A DNA stretch of 64,000 nucleotides, taken from positions 220,337 to 284,336 of the forward strand of contig JAPZUF010000009.1 of the NCBI GenBank assembly GCA_027533395.1, read 5' to 3'. Below the pieces are notes generated by a model, which saw only the letters and a list, made by a program, of their open reading frames with translations, ran no database searches and was not told where the DNA came from. This DNA comes from Cyclobacteriaceae bacterium (GTDB lineage Bacteria; Bacteroidota; Bacteroidia; Cytophagales; Cyclobacteriaceae). Every line of letters starts with the position of its first letter. Within the stretch, counting starts at the first letter, position 1. Positions 38,933 to 48,192 of the stretch are shown here, piece after piece. A program made the position numbers and the translations under genes.

Positions 38933-39289
38933 TCAATTTACCTTAATTAACAGTTTTTGAGTTTTCTGAGGAAGGCTTTTCACCACTAATTGATAAGAAT
39001 CATCAACCCACTGTAAGAGTAATCTATCCGGAACAGTACCATCCATTTGGATGGTGTTCCAGTGTTTTTTGTTCATATGATAGCCTGGTTGAACCGCCTC
39101 ATATTGTTCGCGTTGTTCAATGGCTTTTTCTGGGTCTGCTTTTAAATTGATGCTTAGAAAATTTTCGACATCTGTAAGTGCAAAGATTTTTCCCATCACT
39201 TTAAAGGCAAGTGTGGTTGCATCAAAAGGAAATTCTTCTGTTACGCCAGGTTTTTGAATACAATACTGTCGAAATGATTCAATGTCCAT
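38933..39289 (-). CDS. MmcQ/YjbR family DNA-binding-like protein
   Basis: 118 residues of the YjbR (CyaY-like, 'double wing') family: FRQYCIQKPGVTEEFPFD, KVMGKIFALTDVE, and HMNKKHWNTIQMDGTVP are all typical. Function is unresolved; a DNA-binding role has been suggested from structure only. It shares one base with the end of the DUF6728 gene upstream, so they are co-transcribed. Confidence 0.88.
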   Translation of the reverse strand: MDIESFRQYCIQKPGVTEEFPFDATTLAFKVMGKIFALTDVENFLSINLKADPEKAIEQREQYEAVQPGYHMNKKHWNTIQMDGTVPDRLLLQWVDDSYQLVVKSLPQKTQKLLIKVN

Positions 39290-39507
39290 TAAAAATACTT
39301 GCGAACAATAATTCTAGTGATAATGATAATAACGCAAGCCAAAAACATAAGAATAGAAATCTTATTCACTCCGTGCATCATTTTTAAACTGATGTTACTC
39401 GGGCGATTAGGATCTTTCTTTCGGAAGAAATAACCACCCACTTCACCTAATTGAAAAAAGTTTTTCCACGTTAATTTTTCCTGATTTTCTTTCTGCTGCT
39501 GTTCCAT
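39289..39507 (-). CDS. DUF6728-like small membrane protein
   Basis: 72 residues with a soluble first half (GEVGGYFFRKKDPNRPSNIS, a pattern I associate with DUF6728 in Cytophagales) and one C-terminal membrane helix (ISILMFLACVIIIITRIIV). Function unknown. It follows ispG after 1 base and precedes the YjbR gene, making an ispG-DUF6728-yjbR unit. Confidence 0.7.
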   Translation of the reverse strand: MEQQQKENQEKLTWKNFFQLGEVGGYFFRKKDPNRPSNISLKMMHGVNKISILMFLACVIIIITRIIVRKYF

Positions 39508-39508
39508 A

Positions 39509-41464
39509 TTATGCGTTTTCTTGTTCTACCCAATCGCCATGTTCGCGAATTAAATCAACTAACTCATCAACTGCTTTTTCAGTTGGAATGTTTCTGCGAA
39601 CAACTTCTTTTCCTTTATACAAAGTAATACGACCCGGCCCCGAACCTACATAACCATAATCTGCATCGGCCATTTCGCCCGGACCATTCACAATGCAACC
39701 CATGATACCAATTTTTAACCCTTTAAGGTGATTGGTTCTCAAACGAATTTTATTGGTTGTTTCTTGTAAATCGAATAACGTTCTGCCACAAGAAGGACAT
39801 GAAATATATTCTGTCTTCGATATTCTGGTTCTGGTCGCTTGTAAAATATTAAAAGCAGTTTGGTTAATGATTTTATCTGACAAGGTATCAGAAGTTAAGA
39901 ATAAACCATCACCTAAACCATCAATCAATAAACCGCCAACATCTGTAGCTGCATACAATTGAAATTGTTCTTCTGATATGTTTTTAAAACTTCTTTTAAC
40001 TATTACAGGATGATTAATATTGTTATTTATCAATTCTACTAAAATTCTTCTAATGGCCGGCATGGCGTGTTCATTTTCTGTTTCGATGATGAGTACAACT
40101 TTTTCGTCATGCTTTACTTTATCCAATAACGCTTTGTTATACTTTTCAGCAGATACTGTAACAAAATTTAATTCAGAAGAAAGTTTATTGTTTTCATTGA
40201 GGTAATCTTGTTCAGATAACAAAGGATAGACAAGTGGTTGGTTTTGTGTTAGCCAGATTTTGTAATCTTGAATTAAACCCAACGTACCCGGAATCTCGAA
40301 ATCCGTTTGATGTTGACCAATATAGATGTAATCGCAAGCTGTATCAGCAATGTTCCACTTATCTAAAGGAACAGAATATTGATAACCCAAAGAAAAAAAG
40401 GAGGCATGTGTAATTTTTTCTCTTTTTGATAAGTCTGCTATTACTCTCGGCACATTATGTGATCCACCAAAATTACCGACAATACTTGTCGAGCGTTTAT
40501 TATATTCAAATGGATGGATGGGATAATTTTCAATTTCAGGAATAGCAACATGTCCGCTTCGCTTATCGTATCTGCGCGCCAAGTTGTAGGCAACCGGTAC
40601 TTCGGCTACAGGTTCTTCTGTTAACGATACCCGTATAGTATCGCCAAGCCCATCTTCTAATAACGTACCAATACCAACCGATGATTTAATTCTTCCGTCT
40701 TCACCATCGCCTGCTTCAGTAACACCCAAATGCAAAGGATAGGGTTTGAAACCACCTTCGTTTAATTTATGCACTAGCAAGCGATACGCTTGTACCATTA
40801 CTTGCGGATTGCTCGATTTCATGGAGAGAACAATATTGTAGAATTGTTCATCTTCACAAATGCGCAAAAATTCTAGTGCCGATTCTACCATTCCCAATGG
40901 AGAATCACCATATCTACTCATGATTCTGTCGGATAAGGAACCGTGGTTGGTTCCTATGCGCATGGCGGTACCGTGTTCTTTACAAATTTTTACTAGCGGT
41001 GTAAATTTCTCGCGGATGCGTTCAAGCTCTGCTTGGTACGAAGCTTCTGTATATTCAATCGTTTCAAATCTTTTCTTATCGGCATAGTTGCCTGGATTGA
41101 TGCGTACTTTCTCCACAATTCGCGCAGCAAGTTCTGCAGCATTGGGTGTAAAATGAATGTCGGCTACTAGAGGAACATTATATCCACGTTTGCGTAATTC
41201 TTTTTTTATTTCAGCCAGGTTCTGCGCTTCTTTAATGCTAGGTGCTGTAATGCGAACATATTCGCAACCTGCTTCCACCATGCGAATCGTTTGCTCCACT
41301 GATCCTAAGGTGTCCATCGTGTCGATGGTAGTCATAGATTGTACACGAATGGGATTTTTGCCTCCCATGGGTACGTCACCAATTTTTACTTCAATGGTTT
41401 CTCTTCTTTTATAGGCAACCAGACTATTACAATAGTCTTTTATCTGAGACAAAGTTGTATTCAC
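39509..41464 (-). CDS. ispG: 4-hydroxy-3-methylbut-2-enyl diphosphate synthase, large Bacteroidota form
   Basis: 651 residues, much longer than the roughly 370-residue E. coli enzyme because of a large middle insert, as known for Bacteroidota, Chlamydia and plants. The N-terminal TIM barrel has VKIGDVPMGGKNPIRVQSMT and LVADIHFTPN; the C-terminal [4Fe-4S] domain has CPSCGRTLFDL and GIMGCIVNGPGEMADADYG with the three cluster cysteines. It performs the penultimate step of the MEP isoprenoid route. First gene of an operon with DUF6728 and yjbR. Confidence 0.96.
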   Translation of the reverse strand: MNTTLSQIKDYCNSLVAYKRRETIEVKIGDVPMGGKNPIRVQSMTTIDTMDTLGSVEQTIRMVEAGCEYVRITAPSIKEAQNLAEIKKELRKRGYNVPLVADIHFTPNAAELAARIVEKVRINPGNYADKKRFETIEYTEASYQAELERIREKFTPLVKICKEHGTAMRIGTNHGSLSDRIMSRYGDSPLGMVESALEFLRICEDEQFYNIVLSMKSSNPQVMVQAYRLLVHKLNEGGFKPYPLHLGVTEAGDGEDGRIKSSVGIGTLLEDGLGDTIRVSLTEEPVAEVPVAYNLARRYDKRSGHVAIPEIENYPIHPFEYNKRSTSIVGNFGGSHNVPRVIADLSKREKITHASFFSLGYQYSVPLDKWNIADTACDYIYIGQHQTDFEIPGTLGLIQDYKIWLTQNQPLVYPLLSEQDYLNENNKLSSELNFVTVSAEKYNKALLDKVKHDEKVVLIIETENEHAMPAIRRILVELINNNINHPVIVKRSFKNISEEQFQLYAATDVGGLLIDGLGDGLFLTSDTLSDKIINQTAFNILQATRTRISKTEYISCPSCGRTLFDLQETTNKIRLRTNHLKGLKIGIMGCIVNGPGEMADADYGYVGSGPGRITLYKGKEVVRRNIPTEKAVDELVDLIREHGDWVEQENA

Positions 41465-41535
41465 TGTTCAATGTTTAAACAAATTTAACCACTGAAACTG
41501 TAATTTGTTCGCTTTGTTTGCGCTTTAAAATGCTA

Positions 41536-41928
41536 TTAAAGTGCGGCTTTAATTTTTTCGGCTATTTCAGCTAAATTTTGCTGTGTCGGACTCAATTTTG
41601 GCCGAGTGAAATTCAAATCATCTGCTGTGTTGATGGGTACCAAATGCATGTGAACATGCGGAACTTCTAAGCCAATAACAGCAACACCAATTCTCTTGCA
41701 TGGAACTGTTTTTTGAATGGCATGACTGATGCGTTTGGCGAATACATTCATTTGACTTAAAACAGTATCATCCAAATCAAATACGTAATCTTTCTCAACT
41801 TTAGGAATAACTAAAACATGACCTAGCACCAAAGGATTGATATCCAAGATGGCAATGAACATTTCGTTTTCTGCCACAATGTGTGCCGGTATTTCTCGGT
41901 TAATGATTTTAGTAAATATCGTTGGCAT
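41536..41928 (-). CDS. HIT family nucleotide-binding protein (HinT-like)
   Basis: About 130 residues: PTIFTKIINREIPAHIVAEN at the N-terminus and the histidine triad HVHMHLVPI near the C-terminus. HIT proteins hydrolyse AMP linked to amines or similar groups. The ATG at 41928 lies one base before the greA stop region, so translation is coupled to greA and an earlier in-frame start inside greA is unlikely. Confidence 0.93.
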   Translation of the reverse strand: MPTIFTKIINREIPAHIVAENEMFIAILDINPLVLGHVLVIPKVEKDYVFDLDDTVLSQMNVFAKRISHAIQKTVPCKRIGVAVIGLEVPHVHMHLVPINTADDLNFTRPKLSPTQQNLAEIAEKIKAAL

Positions 41929-41929
41929 A

Positions 41930-42406
41930 TTAAGCTGAAATTTCAATCACTTGAAACTCTATTTCACCTGCAGGTGTTTTAATCATTGCACTCTCCCCTT
42001 TCTTTTTACCCAATAATCCTTTTCCAATGGGTGATTGAGTCGATAACCTTCCTGCTTTTAAATCTTGTTCTTCTTCAGAAACTAAAGTATAAACAAACGT
42101 AGCACCGTTTTTGGTGTTTTTAATTGTTACTTTAGAAAGGATGGATACTTTTGACGTATCGATATTTGTTTCATCGAGCAAGCGGGCATTAGAAACTAAA
42201 TCTTCTAATTGTGCAATTTTCGCTTCGAGGTGACCTTGCGCATCTTTAGCTGCATCGTATTCTGCATTTTCACTTAAATCTCCTTTATCACGTGCTTCTG
42301 CAATTTGTCTGGCGATGTCTGCTCTACCTTTTGTTTTAAGCTCGGATAATTCGGCTTTTAATTTTTCGAAACCATCGCGAGTATAGTATGATATTTTTTT
42401 GCTCAT
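41930..42406 (-). CDS. greA: Transcription elongation factor GreA
   Basis: 158 residues. The N-terminal coiled coil contains the family signature DLSENAEYDAAKDAQGHLEAK, whose acidic tip residues activate transcript cleavage in backtracked RNA polymerase, and the C-terminal FKBP-like domain has SPIGKGLLGKKKGE. The short leader contains a strong promoter and a hairpin followed by a U tract directly before the gene (see 42422-42500), suggesting leader-level control. The HIT gene follows immediately. Confidence 0.96.
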   Translation of the reverse strand: MSKKISYYTRDGFEKLKAELSELKTKGRADIARQIAEARDKGDLSENAEYDAAKDAQGHLEAKIAQLEDLVSNARLLDETNIDTSKVSILSKVTIKNTKNGATFVYTLVSEEEQDLKAGRLSTQSPIGKGLLGKKKGESAMIKTPAGEIEFQVIEISA

Positions 42407-42421
42407 AATGTCTATGGATTA

Positions 42422-42463
42422 TAAAAAACAACAACGGCTTTACCCGGGGGCAAAACCGTTGTT
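42422..42463 (-). terminator. Intrinsic terminator hairpin in the greA leader
   Basis: On the reverse strand AACAACGG pairs with CCGTTGTT, continued inward by TTTTG/TAAAG (two wobbles) and CCC/GGG, about 16 pairs, and is followed by TTTTTT. It can end transcripts of the pentapeptide gene. It also begins almost exactly where a transcript from the promoter at 42468-42500 would start, so it could act as a leader attenuator for greA. Confidence 0.85.
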
Positions 42464-42467
42464 ATAA

Positions 42468-42499
42468 CAAAGGTAAAGTATTCTTTTAATTAATTCAAA
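42468..42499 (-). promoter_or_regulatory. greA: Strong Bacteroidota promoter for greA
   Basis: On the reverse strand TTTG (42499-42496) and TACCTTTG (42475-42468) match both the -33 and -7 boxes, separated by 20 bases. It lies directly behind the stop of the pentapeptide gene. The expected transcription start is near 42461, the first base of the hairpin's 5' arm. Confidence 0.75.
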
Positions 42500-42500
42500 A

Positions 42501-43346
42501 TCAGGTTCCTACTAACTCCGGTAGGTTGGCTTTTATCTCTGCTAATAATTCATCATCAAATCTGGCCATGTATAATGTTTTTACTTTGCTGAGTTGTTCA
42601 ATCGTTAAACCTTTTGCGCCTCGCAAATCAGCTTTATACAAACTTGCATTTTCTAAATCTGCACCCATCAAATAACTGTTCTGAAGATTGGCTTCCATTA
42701 AATAGGCGTTGTTAAAATTTGCTTTGATGAGAAAAGCATTTTCAAATTGTGTTTTAATCAAAAATGAATCTTTAAAATTTGCACCACTCGCATACGCACT
42801 TTTTAAATTAGCTTGATTTAGATTGCTATTTTCAAAATTAGTTTGATTGAGTCTGGCATTTTCAAGATTTGATTCGATGAGAGATGATTGCTGCAGATTG
42901 CATGAATTTAGGTTAGATCCTGCAAGGTTTACATAGTTAAGATTAGTTCGGGCTAAGTAGCAGTTAACCAAATTGATTTCGTGAATTTTATGCCTGTTTA
43001 ATCTTTTGATATTACCCACTGTTCTGAATGCTGCTTCTTCTGATTCCCACAATCTGAAATCATCTATTTCGTCTTTGTATGTTCTGATGCGCTGTCGGAT
43101 TTCTCCATTTTGATTAAGCCACACCAACAAGATACCGATCACAGCAATGTCGAAAATCATGCCGTGGGCTTCGGCTAAAATTTGTGGTATGAATAAATCG
43201 AAGTCTTTAATATAGTATGGCAAGCTTAACGACAAAACAAGAATAGCCACGAGTATCAACACAATGGTTGAGGTAAGCAGTGGCTTCTCGATGATTTCAT
43301 CGTAAAGGTCTCGTAGCTTTTTATATTGTTTGCGAAGGAATTTCAT
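42501..43346 (-). CDS. Membrane-anchored pentapeptide-repeat protein
   Basis: 281 residues: two membrane helices (about 22-45 and 58-80), a short linker, and about 120 residues of pentapeptide repeats (for example NLAGSNLNSCNLQQSSLIES), with the A/N-L/F-x-x centre of the right-handed quadrilateral beta-helix. Several repeats are unusually rich in Asn and Phe. Such membrane-anchored forms are of unknown function. Monocistronic, ending just before the greA promoter. Confidence 0.85.
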   Translation of the reverse strand: MKFLRKQYKKLRDLYDEIIEKPLLTSTIVLILVAILVLSLSLPYYIKDFDLFIPQILAEAHGMIFDIAVIGILLVWLNQNGEIRQRIRTYKDEIDDFRLWESEEAAFRTVGNIKRLNRHKIHEINLVNCYLARTNLNYVNLAGSNLNSCNLQQSSLIESNLENARLNQTNFENSNLNQANLKSAYASGANFKDSFLIKTQFENAFLIKANFNNAYLMEANLQNSYLMGADLENASLYKADLRGAKGLTIEQLSKVKTLYMARFDDELLAEIKANLPELVGT

Positions 43347-43399
43347 TTTAGGTAATGCGATTCAAATTATACAAAATTTGAAAAGAATTAAAATTGATT

Positions 43400-44350
43400 T
43401 CAAAAGGAAGTGAAAATGTCACGTAACTTATTAACTAAAACTTCATTAATTTTTACGTGCGACTCAAAAGTCCAACCAGCAATATGGGGTGTAAACACAA
43501 CCTGACGGTTGTCGGTTAATTGTTGAAATAATGCTGATTCTGCTTCACTTAATGTATTTAATTTCTCGTTTGGCAAAACATCTAATACCGCTCCGATAAT
43601 TCTCTTTTGTTGAAAAGCGTGTACGATGGTTTCGAAAGATAAAATTTCTCCACGTGCTGTATTGACAAATATTTTCAGCCGTGGCATATCGGCTATAAAC
43701 TGAAAATCAATAAGATTCCGCGTTTCTTCGGTTAATGGAATATGTAAACTTAAAATCTCCGCTCTTTCTTTTAAAGTTTCTAAAGAAACTTCATCAACAA
43801 ATTTATCGCTGTAATTTTTTTTGTATTTATCGTAAGCGATTACTTTACAATCAAAGCCAATCAACCGTTTTGCAAATGCTTTACCCATATTACCATATCC
43901 GATAATACCAACTGTTTTTCCTGCCAGCTCCATACCTCTGTTTTCTTCGCGTTGCCAAATTTTTTGGCGCACTTCTGCATCAGCTTTAGGAATATTACGC
44001 ATTAAACTTAGCAAAGCTCCAACGGTATACTCACCAACTGCATCACGATTACCTTCCGAAGCGTGAATGACTTTGATGTTGTATTTTTCTAAGAATGGTA
44101 AATCAAGATTATCTAAACCTGCGCCAGCGCGTGCTACAAATTGTATCGTTGGTTGAGCACCGAGTAACTTTTCATCTACTCTTGTTCTGGTTCGTACAAA
44201 AATACCAACAACATTTTTTTGCTTTATCTTTTTTTGAATTTGTAGGATAGACTCGCCCGAAACATCTTCAGCTTGTAATGAAATAGATGCAAGCAAAGAA
44301 AAAATGCTTTCGTGCATCGGATCAATCAGCAAACAAGTTTTAGCAGTCAT
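43400..44350 (-). CDS. D-isomer 2-hydroxyacid dehydrogenase (phosphoglycerate dehydrogenase-like)
   Basis: 316 residues. The NAD motif is VGIIGYGNMGKAFAKRL (GxGxxG), with catalytic residues in NTARGEI (Arg), the DVLPNEK region (Glu, displaced from the usual position) and TPHIAGWTFES (His). The short length lacks the ACT/ASB domains of full SerA. It may be a phosphoglycerate dehydrogenase of serine synthesis or another 2-ketoacid reductase; no serC or serB adjoins it. It starts at the stop of mgtE, sharing a base. Confidence 0.85.
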   Translation of the reverse strand: MTAKTCLLIDPMHESIFSLLASISLQAEDVSGESILQIQKKIKQKNVVGIFVRTRTRVDEKLLGAQPTIQFVARAGAGLDNLDLPFLEKYNIKVIHASEGNRDAVGEYTVGALLSLMRNIPKADAEVRQKIWQREENRGMELAGKTVGIIGYGNMGKAFAKRLIGFDCKVIAYDKYKKNYSDKFVDEVSLETLKERAEILSLHIPLTEETRNLIDFQFIADMPRLKIFVNTARGEILSFETIVHAFQQKRIIGAVLDVLPNEKLNTLSEAESALFQQLTDNRQVVFTPHIAGWTFESHVKINEVLVNKLRDIFTSF

Positions 44351-45699
44351 TAGAGCAACAGAAATTTAACTGTTAAAAAGTAAATGGTTAATCCTAATAA
44401 ATCGTTAATCGTTGTAATAAAAGGACCAGATGCTAAAGCCGGATTGAAACCAAAATAATTTAAAACCATTGGTGTGATGGTTCCCATAAAGGAAGCAAAT
44501 AGCACAACACTAAACAATGAAACTGAAACTGTTAAGGATAGATGCCACTCCGTGAATAATAGAATGTTTGCTCCAAAAACAATTAAGGCGAGTAAAATGC
44601 CATTCAACATGGCTACTAAAAATACTTTACCCAATCGTGGCAATAAACTTTCGGCTAAAAAACCAGGGTTGGCTAAACTTTGTACAACAATAGATGCAGA
44701 TTGAATACCAACGTTGCCACCTGTAGCTTGTATAAGTGGAACAAAAAATGCGATGGCTGTTAAGCGAGCTAATTCTCCTTCGAATAAACCCATGAATTTC
44801 GCATTCATCAAACCACCCAAAATACCAATGATAAGCCAAGGCAAGCGCGCGCGTGTGTTTCGCCATACGGAGTCATCTTCTTCCACATCCTCGCTGATAC
44901 CTGCCATGATTTGTCTTTCTTCTTCAGCTTGTTCTTTGATTACATCCACCACATCATCAATGGTAATTCTTCCCACTAATTGTCCGTGAACATTCACAAC
45001 AGGCACTGATTCCAAATCATATTTCTGCATTACATCGGCTACCTCTGTGTCTTCTAAATAGGTTTCAACAGAAACAACTTCTTCGTCTTCAATAATTTCG
45101 GATACAGGTCTGTTGGCATTGGCCAACACTAAATTTTTAAGCGATACTCTTCCAATTAAATGATCTGCCTGATCGACCACATACACAGCATAAAATTTAT
45201 CTACGTTTTCAGCTTGTTTTCTAATTTCGTCTATGCACTGATTAACTGTCCAGTTTTCTCTTACTTTAATTAACTCCTTGGCCATTAAACCCCCCGCAAC
45301 GTTAGCCTCGTAGCGCAAGAGATCAACAACTTGTAATCTTAATTCTGCATCGAGCTTCGCTAATACTTCTTCTCTTTCTTTTATAGCCAGTTCGTGCAGA
45401 ATATCTGCTGCATCATCTGAGTTTAAGAAATTGAGGATGTGCGCTGTTTCTTCCGGTGAATAAATTTTTAAAAAGTTCTGTCGAGAATCGCTATCGAGAT
45501 CGCGAATGATTTCTGCTCCAACCTCAGTACCTAATCTATCGAGCACGTATTTAGATTCTTCGGAATTGAACTCGTGCAATAACGCTGAAATATCCGCGGG
45601 TTGCACAGACTCGAGTGACTTGATGATGAAATCATCGTCCTTCTCGTCTAACGCTTGCTGAAAGCGATCGCGATATTCCTTCGTTAGTTCAAATTCCAT
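44350..45699 (-). CDS. mgtE: Magnesium transporter MgtE
   Basis: About 449 residues with the MgtE layout: an N-terminal superhelical domain (LLHEFNSEESKYVLDRLG and similar repeats), two CBS domains (about 135-260, with VNVHGQLVGRITIDDVVDV), a plug helix, and five membrane helices at the C-terminus with the family motifs FFVPLIQATGGNVGIQSA and FGFNPALASGPFITTINDL. It is a Mg2+-gated channel. The start is uncertain between ATGs at 45699 and 45723; the 5' end overlaps ksgA by 11 to 35 bases. Confidence 0.94.
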   Translation of the reverse strand: MEFELTKEYRDRFQQALDEKDDDFIIKSLESVQPADISALLHEFNSEESKYVLDRLGTEVGAEIIRDLDSDSRQNFLKIYSPEETAHILNFLNSDDAADILHELAIKEREEVLAKLDAELRLQVVDLLRYEANVAGGLMAKELIKVRENWTVNQCIDEIRKQAENVDKFYAVYVVDQADHLIGRVSLKNLVLANANRPVSEIIEDEEVVSVETYLEDTEVADVMQKYDLESVPVVNVHGQLVGRITIDDVVDVIKEQAEEERQIMAGISEDVEEDDSVWRNTRARLPWLIIGILGGLMNAKFMGLFEGELARLTAIAFFVPLIQATGGNVGIQSASIVVQSLANPGFLAESLLPRLGKVFLVAMLNGILLALIVFGANILLFTEWHLSLTVSVSLFSVVLFASFMGTITPMVLNYFGFNPALASGPFITTINDLLGLTIYFLTVKFLLL

Positions 45700-46495
45700 C
45701 ATCTCCTGCACGACTTCTTTCAATTAAGGTTGTTAAAGTAATGAAATCATCTACACTTAACTGTTCTGCTCTTTTATCTAAAACAGGTAAGCTGTTCAAA
45801 TGGGCTGCCAAAGATAAATTTTTAAGCGCATTGCGCAAGGTTTTGCGTCTTTGGTTAAAGCCGGTTTTTACTACCGTAAAGAAAAGTTTTTCATCGCACG
45901 GCAATGCTTGTCTTTCGTTTCTTACTAAGCGAATAACTGCCGACATTACTTTAGGAGGCGGTGTAAAAACCCCGGGCGGAACTTTTAAAATCATTTCTAC
46001 TTTGTAGAAAGTTTGAAGTAAAACACTCAGAATGCCGTAAGTTTTGTTGCCATGCTTTGATGCAATTCTATCTGCGACTTCCTTTTGCAACATGCACACT
46101 ACTTGACTTACCAGATTTCTGTTCTCTAAAATTTTAAAAAAGATTTGAGAAGAAATATTATAAGGAAAGTTTCCGATAACTGCAGTTGAAGTTGGAAAAA
46201 GCTGATGATTATCTAACTCTAAAAAATCCTGATCAATAATTTTATTAGATAATGTTGGATAATGATTTTTTAAAAATGCCACTGATTCTCTATCGATTTC
46301 TACAACGGTTAAATCAATCTGCGGATTTTGAATCAGGTATTTTGTTAGCACACCCATGCCCGGTCCAATTTCTAATACTTTAGTATATGGTGATTCTACC
46401 AATAAAGCTTCTGTAATTTTTCGGGCAATGTGTTCATCATGCAAAAAATGTTGTCCTAAAAACTTCTTGGGTCTTACTTTTTGTTGATGCATCAT
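45689..46495 (-). CDS. rsmA: 16S rRNA (adenine1518-N6/adenine1519-N6)-dimethyltransferase
   Basis: 268 residues (KsgA). Motifs: RPKKFLGQHFLHD, VLEIGPGMGVLTKYL (SAM site), VIGNFPYNISSQIFFKIL (NLPY-type catalytic motif, here NFPY) and FNQRRKTLRNALK. It dimethylates two adenosines near the 3' end of 16S rRNA. Overlaps mgtE, which follows on the same transcript. Confidence 0.96.
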   Translation of the reverse strand: MMHQQKVRPKKFLGQHFLHDEHIARKITEALLVESPYTKVLEIGPGMGVLTKYLIQNPQIDLTVVEIDRESVAFLKNHYPTLSNKIIDQDFLELDNHQLFPTSTAVIGNFPYNISSQIFFKILENRNLVSQVVCMLQKEVADRIASKHGNKTYGILSVLLQTFYKVEMILKVPPGVFTPPPKVMSAVIRLVRNERQALPCDEKLFFTVVKTGFNQRRKTLRNALKNLSLAAHLNSLPVLDKRAEQLSVDDFITLTTLIERSRAGDDGI

Positions 46496-46597
46496 TCCTA
46501 TAGGTGTGTGCGATAAAAAATGTATACTTGCTTTTTATTTGTAAAGGTATTCAGTTTATTTAACAAAAAGTTATGTGCTACATCATGACTTAAAATT

Positions 46598-47635
46598 ATG
46601 TCTCAACACACACAACATACAAAACCAAGAATCGGTATTACCTTAGGCGAACCCAATGGCATTGGTCCAGAGGTAGTTTTAAAATCATTGCTCGACCATC
46701 GTATAAGCGAACAATTCATTCCAGTATTATATGGTTCTGGGCGTGCTATTGCCTATTATAAAAAACAGTTGAACATAGAAGAGTTCAACTATACGCAAGT
46801 GAGGCAACGAGGCCAATACGCGCCCAAACAAGTGAATGTTGTAAATTGTTGGGATGAGAACCTAGAAATCAATCCGGGGAAAATCAGCAAAGAAACCGGT
46901 AAAGCATCATTAGATGCTTTGCAAAAAGCTTGCGAAGATTTAAAAGAAAATCATCTGGATGCGCTTGTAACAGCACCTATTGATAAGCAATCCATTCACA
47001 GCGAAAATTTTCCTTTTGCTGGTCACACCGGATTTCTGACGCAATATTTCGGTGCCACCCAAAGCTTGATGTTGATGGTGGGTGAAAAATTAAAAGTAGG
47101 ATTGGTAACAGAACACATACCACTGCAAGAAGTGGCAGCAAGTTTAACAGAGGAGAAAATTCTTTCTAAATACAGAATTCTTGAAAAAAGTTTGAAAGAA
47201 GATTTCGGCATCGTTAAACCTAAAATTGCAATTTTGGCACTCAATCCACATGCTGGTGATAATGGTCTCATTGGAAAGGAAGAAGAAGAAATTTTAAAAC
47301 CATTGGTGAACAAACTGAAAAACGAAAACAAACTAATCGCTGGACCATTCCCAGCCGATGGCTTTTTTGCAGCAGGTCAATATGCCAAATTTGATGCTGT
47401 GCTCGCTCTATATCACGACCAAGGCTTGATTCCTTTTAAATCTATTGCCTTCGAGGATGGCGTCAATTTTACGGCAGGATTATCTATCATCCGTACTTCG
47501 CCCGACCATGGCACGGCATATAATATTGCCGGCAAAAATATGGCCAACGAAAGTAGTATGCGCGCAGCCATTTATTTGGCTATTGATATTTGGAAGAAAA
47601 AACAAAACCAAGTAGTTCCGCAAATCACTCATTAA
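46598..47635 (+). CDS. pdxA: 4-hydroxythreonine-4-phosphate dehydrogenase
   Basis: 345 residues of PdxA, in pyridoxine phosphate synthesis. The N-terminal RIGITLGEPNGIGPEVVLK, the VTAPIDKQSIH region, FAGHTGFLTQYF (metal His), ALNPHAGDNGLIGKEE and YHDQGLIPFK with further metal-binding His are present. It is divergent from rsmA with about 100 bases between. The window also encodes a PLP-homeostasis protein (5808-6482), but there is no direct linkage. Confidence 0.95.
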   Translation: MSQHTQHTKPRIGITLGEPNGIGPEVVLKSLLDHRISEQFIPVLYGSGRAIAYYKKQLNIEEFNYTQVRQRGQYAPKQVNVVNCWDENLEINPGKISKETGKASLDALQKACEDLKENHLDALVTAPIDKQSIHSENFPFAGHTGFLTQYFGATQSLMLMVGEKLKVGLVTEHIPLQEVAASLTEEKILSKYRILEKSLKEDFGIVKPKIAILALNPHAGDNGLIGKEEEEILKPLVNKLKNENKLIAGPFPADGFFAAGQYAKFDAVLALYHDQGLIPFKSIAFEDGVNFTAGLSIIRTSPDHGTAYNIAGKNMANESSMRAAIYLAIDIWKKKQNQVVPQITH

Positions 47636-47720
47636 ATCATTTAAAGGCTTAGTTTAACCATTAATCGGAAAGTGCTGATAGATTGTATATTTTGTAATAT
47701 ATTTGATTGAAACCCCGAGC

Positions 47721-48107
47721 ATGGATATCGTTACGAGAAAACAAATTAATATTCTTATTCAATTAGCAGAAGCTGACAAACATTTTGCTAAAGTTGAAAG
47801 AGAATTGATTTTAAAAATCGCCAAAGACCGTAATTTCCCCATTGAAGAAGTAAACGAACTTATCAAAAAGCCAGAACCCATCGAAACCCTTGGCGCTTTA
47901 AGCCCGGACCAAAAGTTTGATTATCTCTACAGTTGCATCGAATTAATTTTAATCGACCAAAATATATTTGAAAGCGAAATTGTGTTTTGCAAAAGCATAG
48001 CCATCAAACTAGGCTTTAAAAAGGCTGTTATTGAGTTTTTTTTAGAGAATCATGGTAAGCTACCTCTGACCGAAATCAAAAGCATAACCTTGAGAGAATA
48101 CCTGTAA
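47721..48107 (+). CDS. TerB-like helical protein
   Basis: About 128 residues, all helical by pattern. LIQLAEADKHFAKVERELIL resembles the first TerB/DjlA-N helices with the acidic D...E metal-like motif, and a related second set is at FDYLYSCIELILIDQNIFES. The role is unknown. TATATTTG at 47698-47705 fits a -7 box just upstream. ATG at 47721 is used; an earlier codon at 47703 overlaps that box. Confidence 0.6.
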   Translation: MDIVTRKQINILIQLAEADKHFAKVERELILKIAKDRNFPIEEVNELIKKPEPIETLGALSPDQKFDYLYSCIELILIDQNIFESEIVFCKSIAIKLGFKKAVIEFFLENHGKLPLTEIKSITLREYL

Positions 48108-48161
48108 ATCAAGGTTTTAGACGGATTTCACCTCCTGTTTTTATTTTTCCTATTATTCTTA

Positions 48162-48169
48162 TAAATTTG
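48162..48169 (+). promoter_or_regulatory. -7 box of the yceD-rpmF-fabH cluster promoter
   Basis: TAAATTTG matches TAnnTTTG and lies 24 bases before the GTG of the DUF177 gene. The -33 region is only T-rich, so the call is moderate. Confidence 0.45.
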
Positions 48170-48192
48170 CCGACTATTTTAAAAAAGGCTGA

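Noticed and set aside
44627..44866. Reverse-strand frame inside mgtE in another phase
   Set aside because: Fully within mgtE, with no start context or domain; mgtE motifs are intact.
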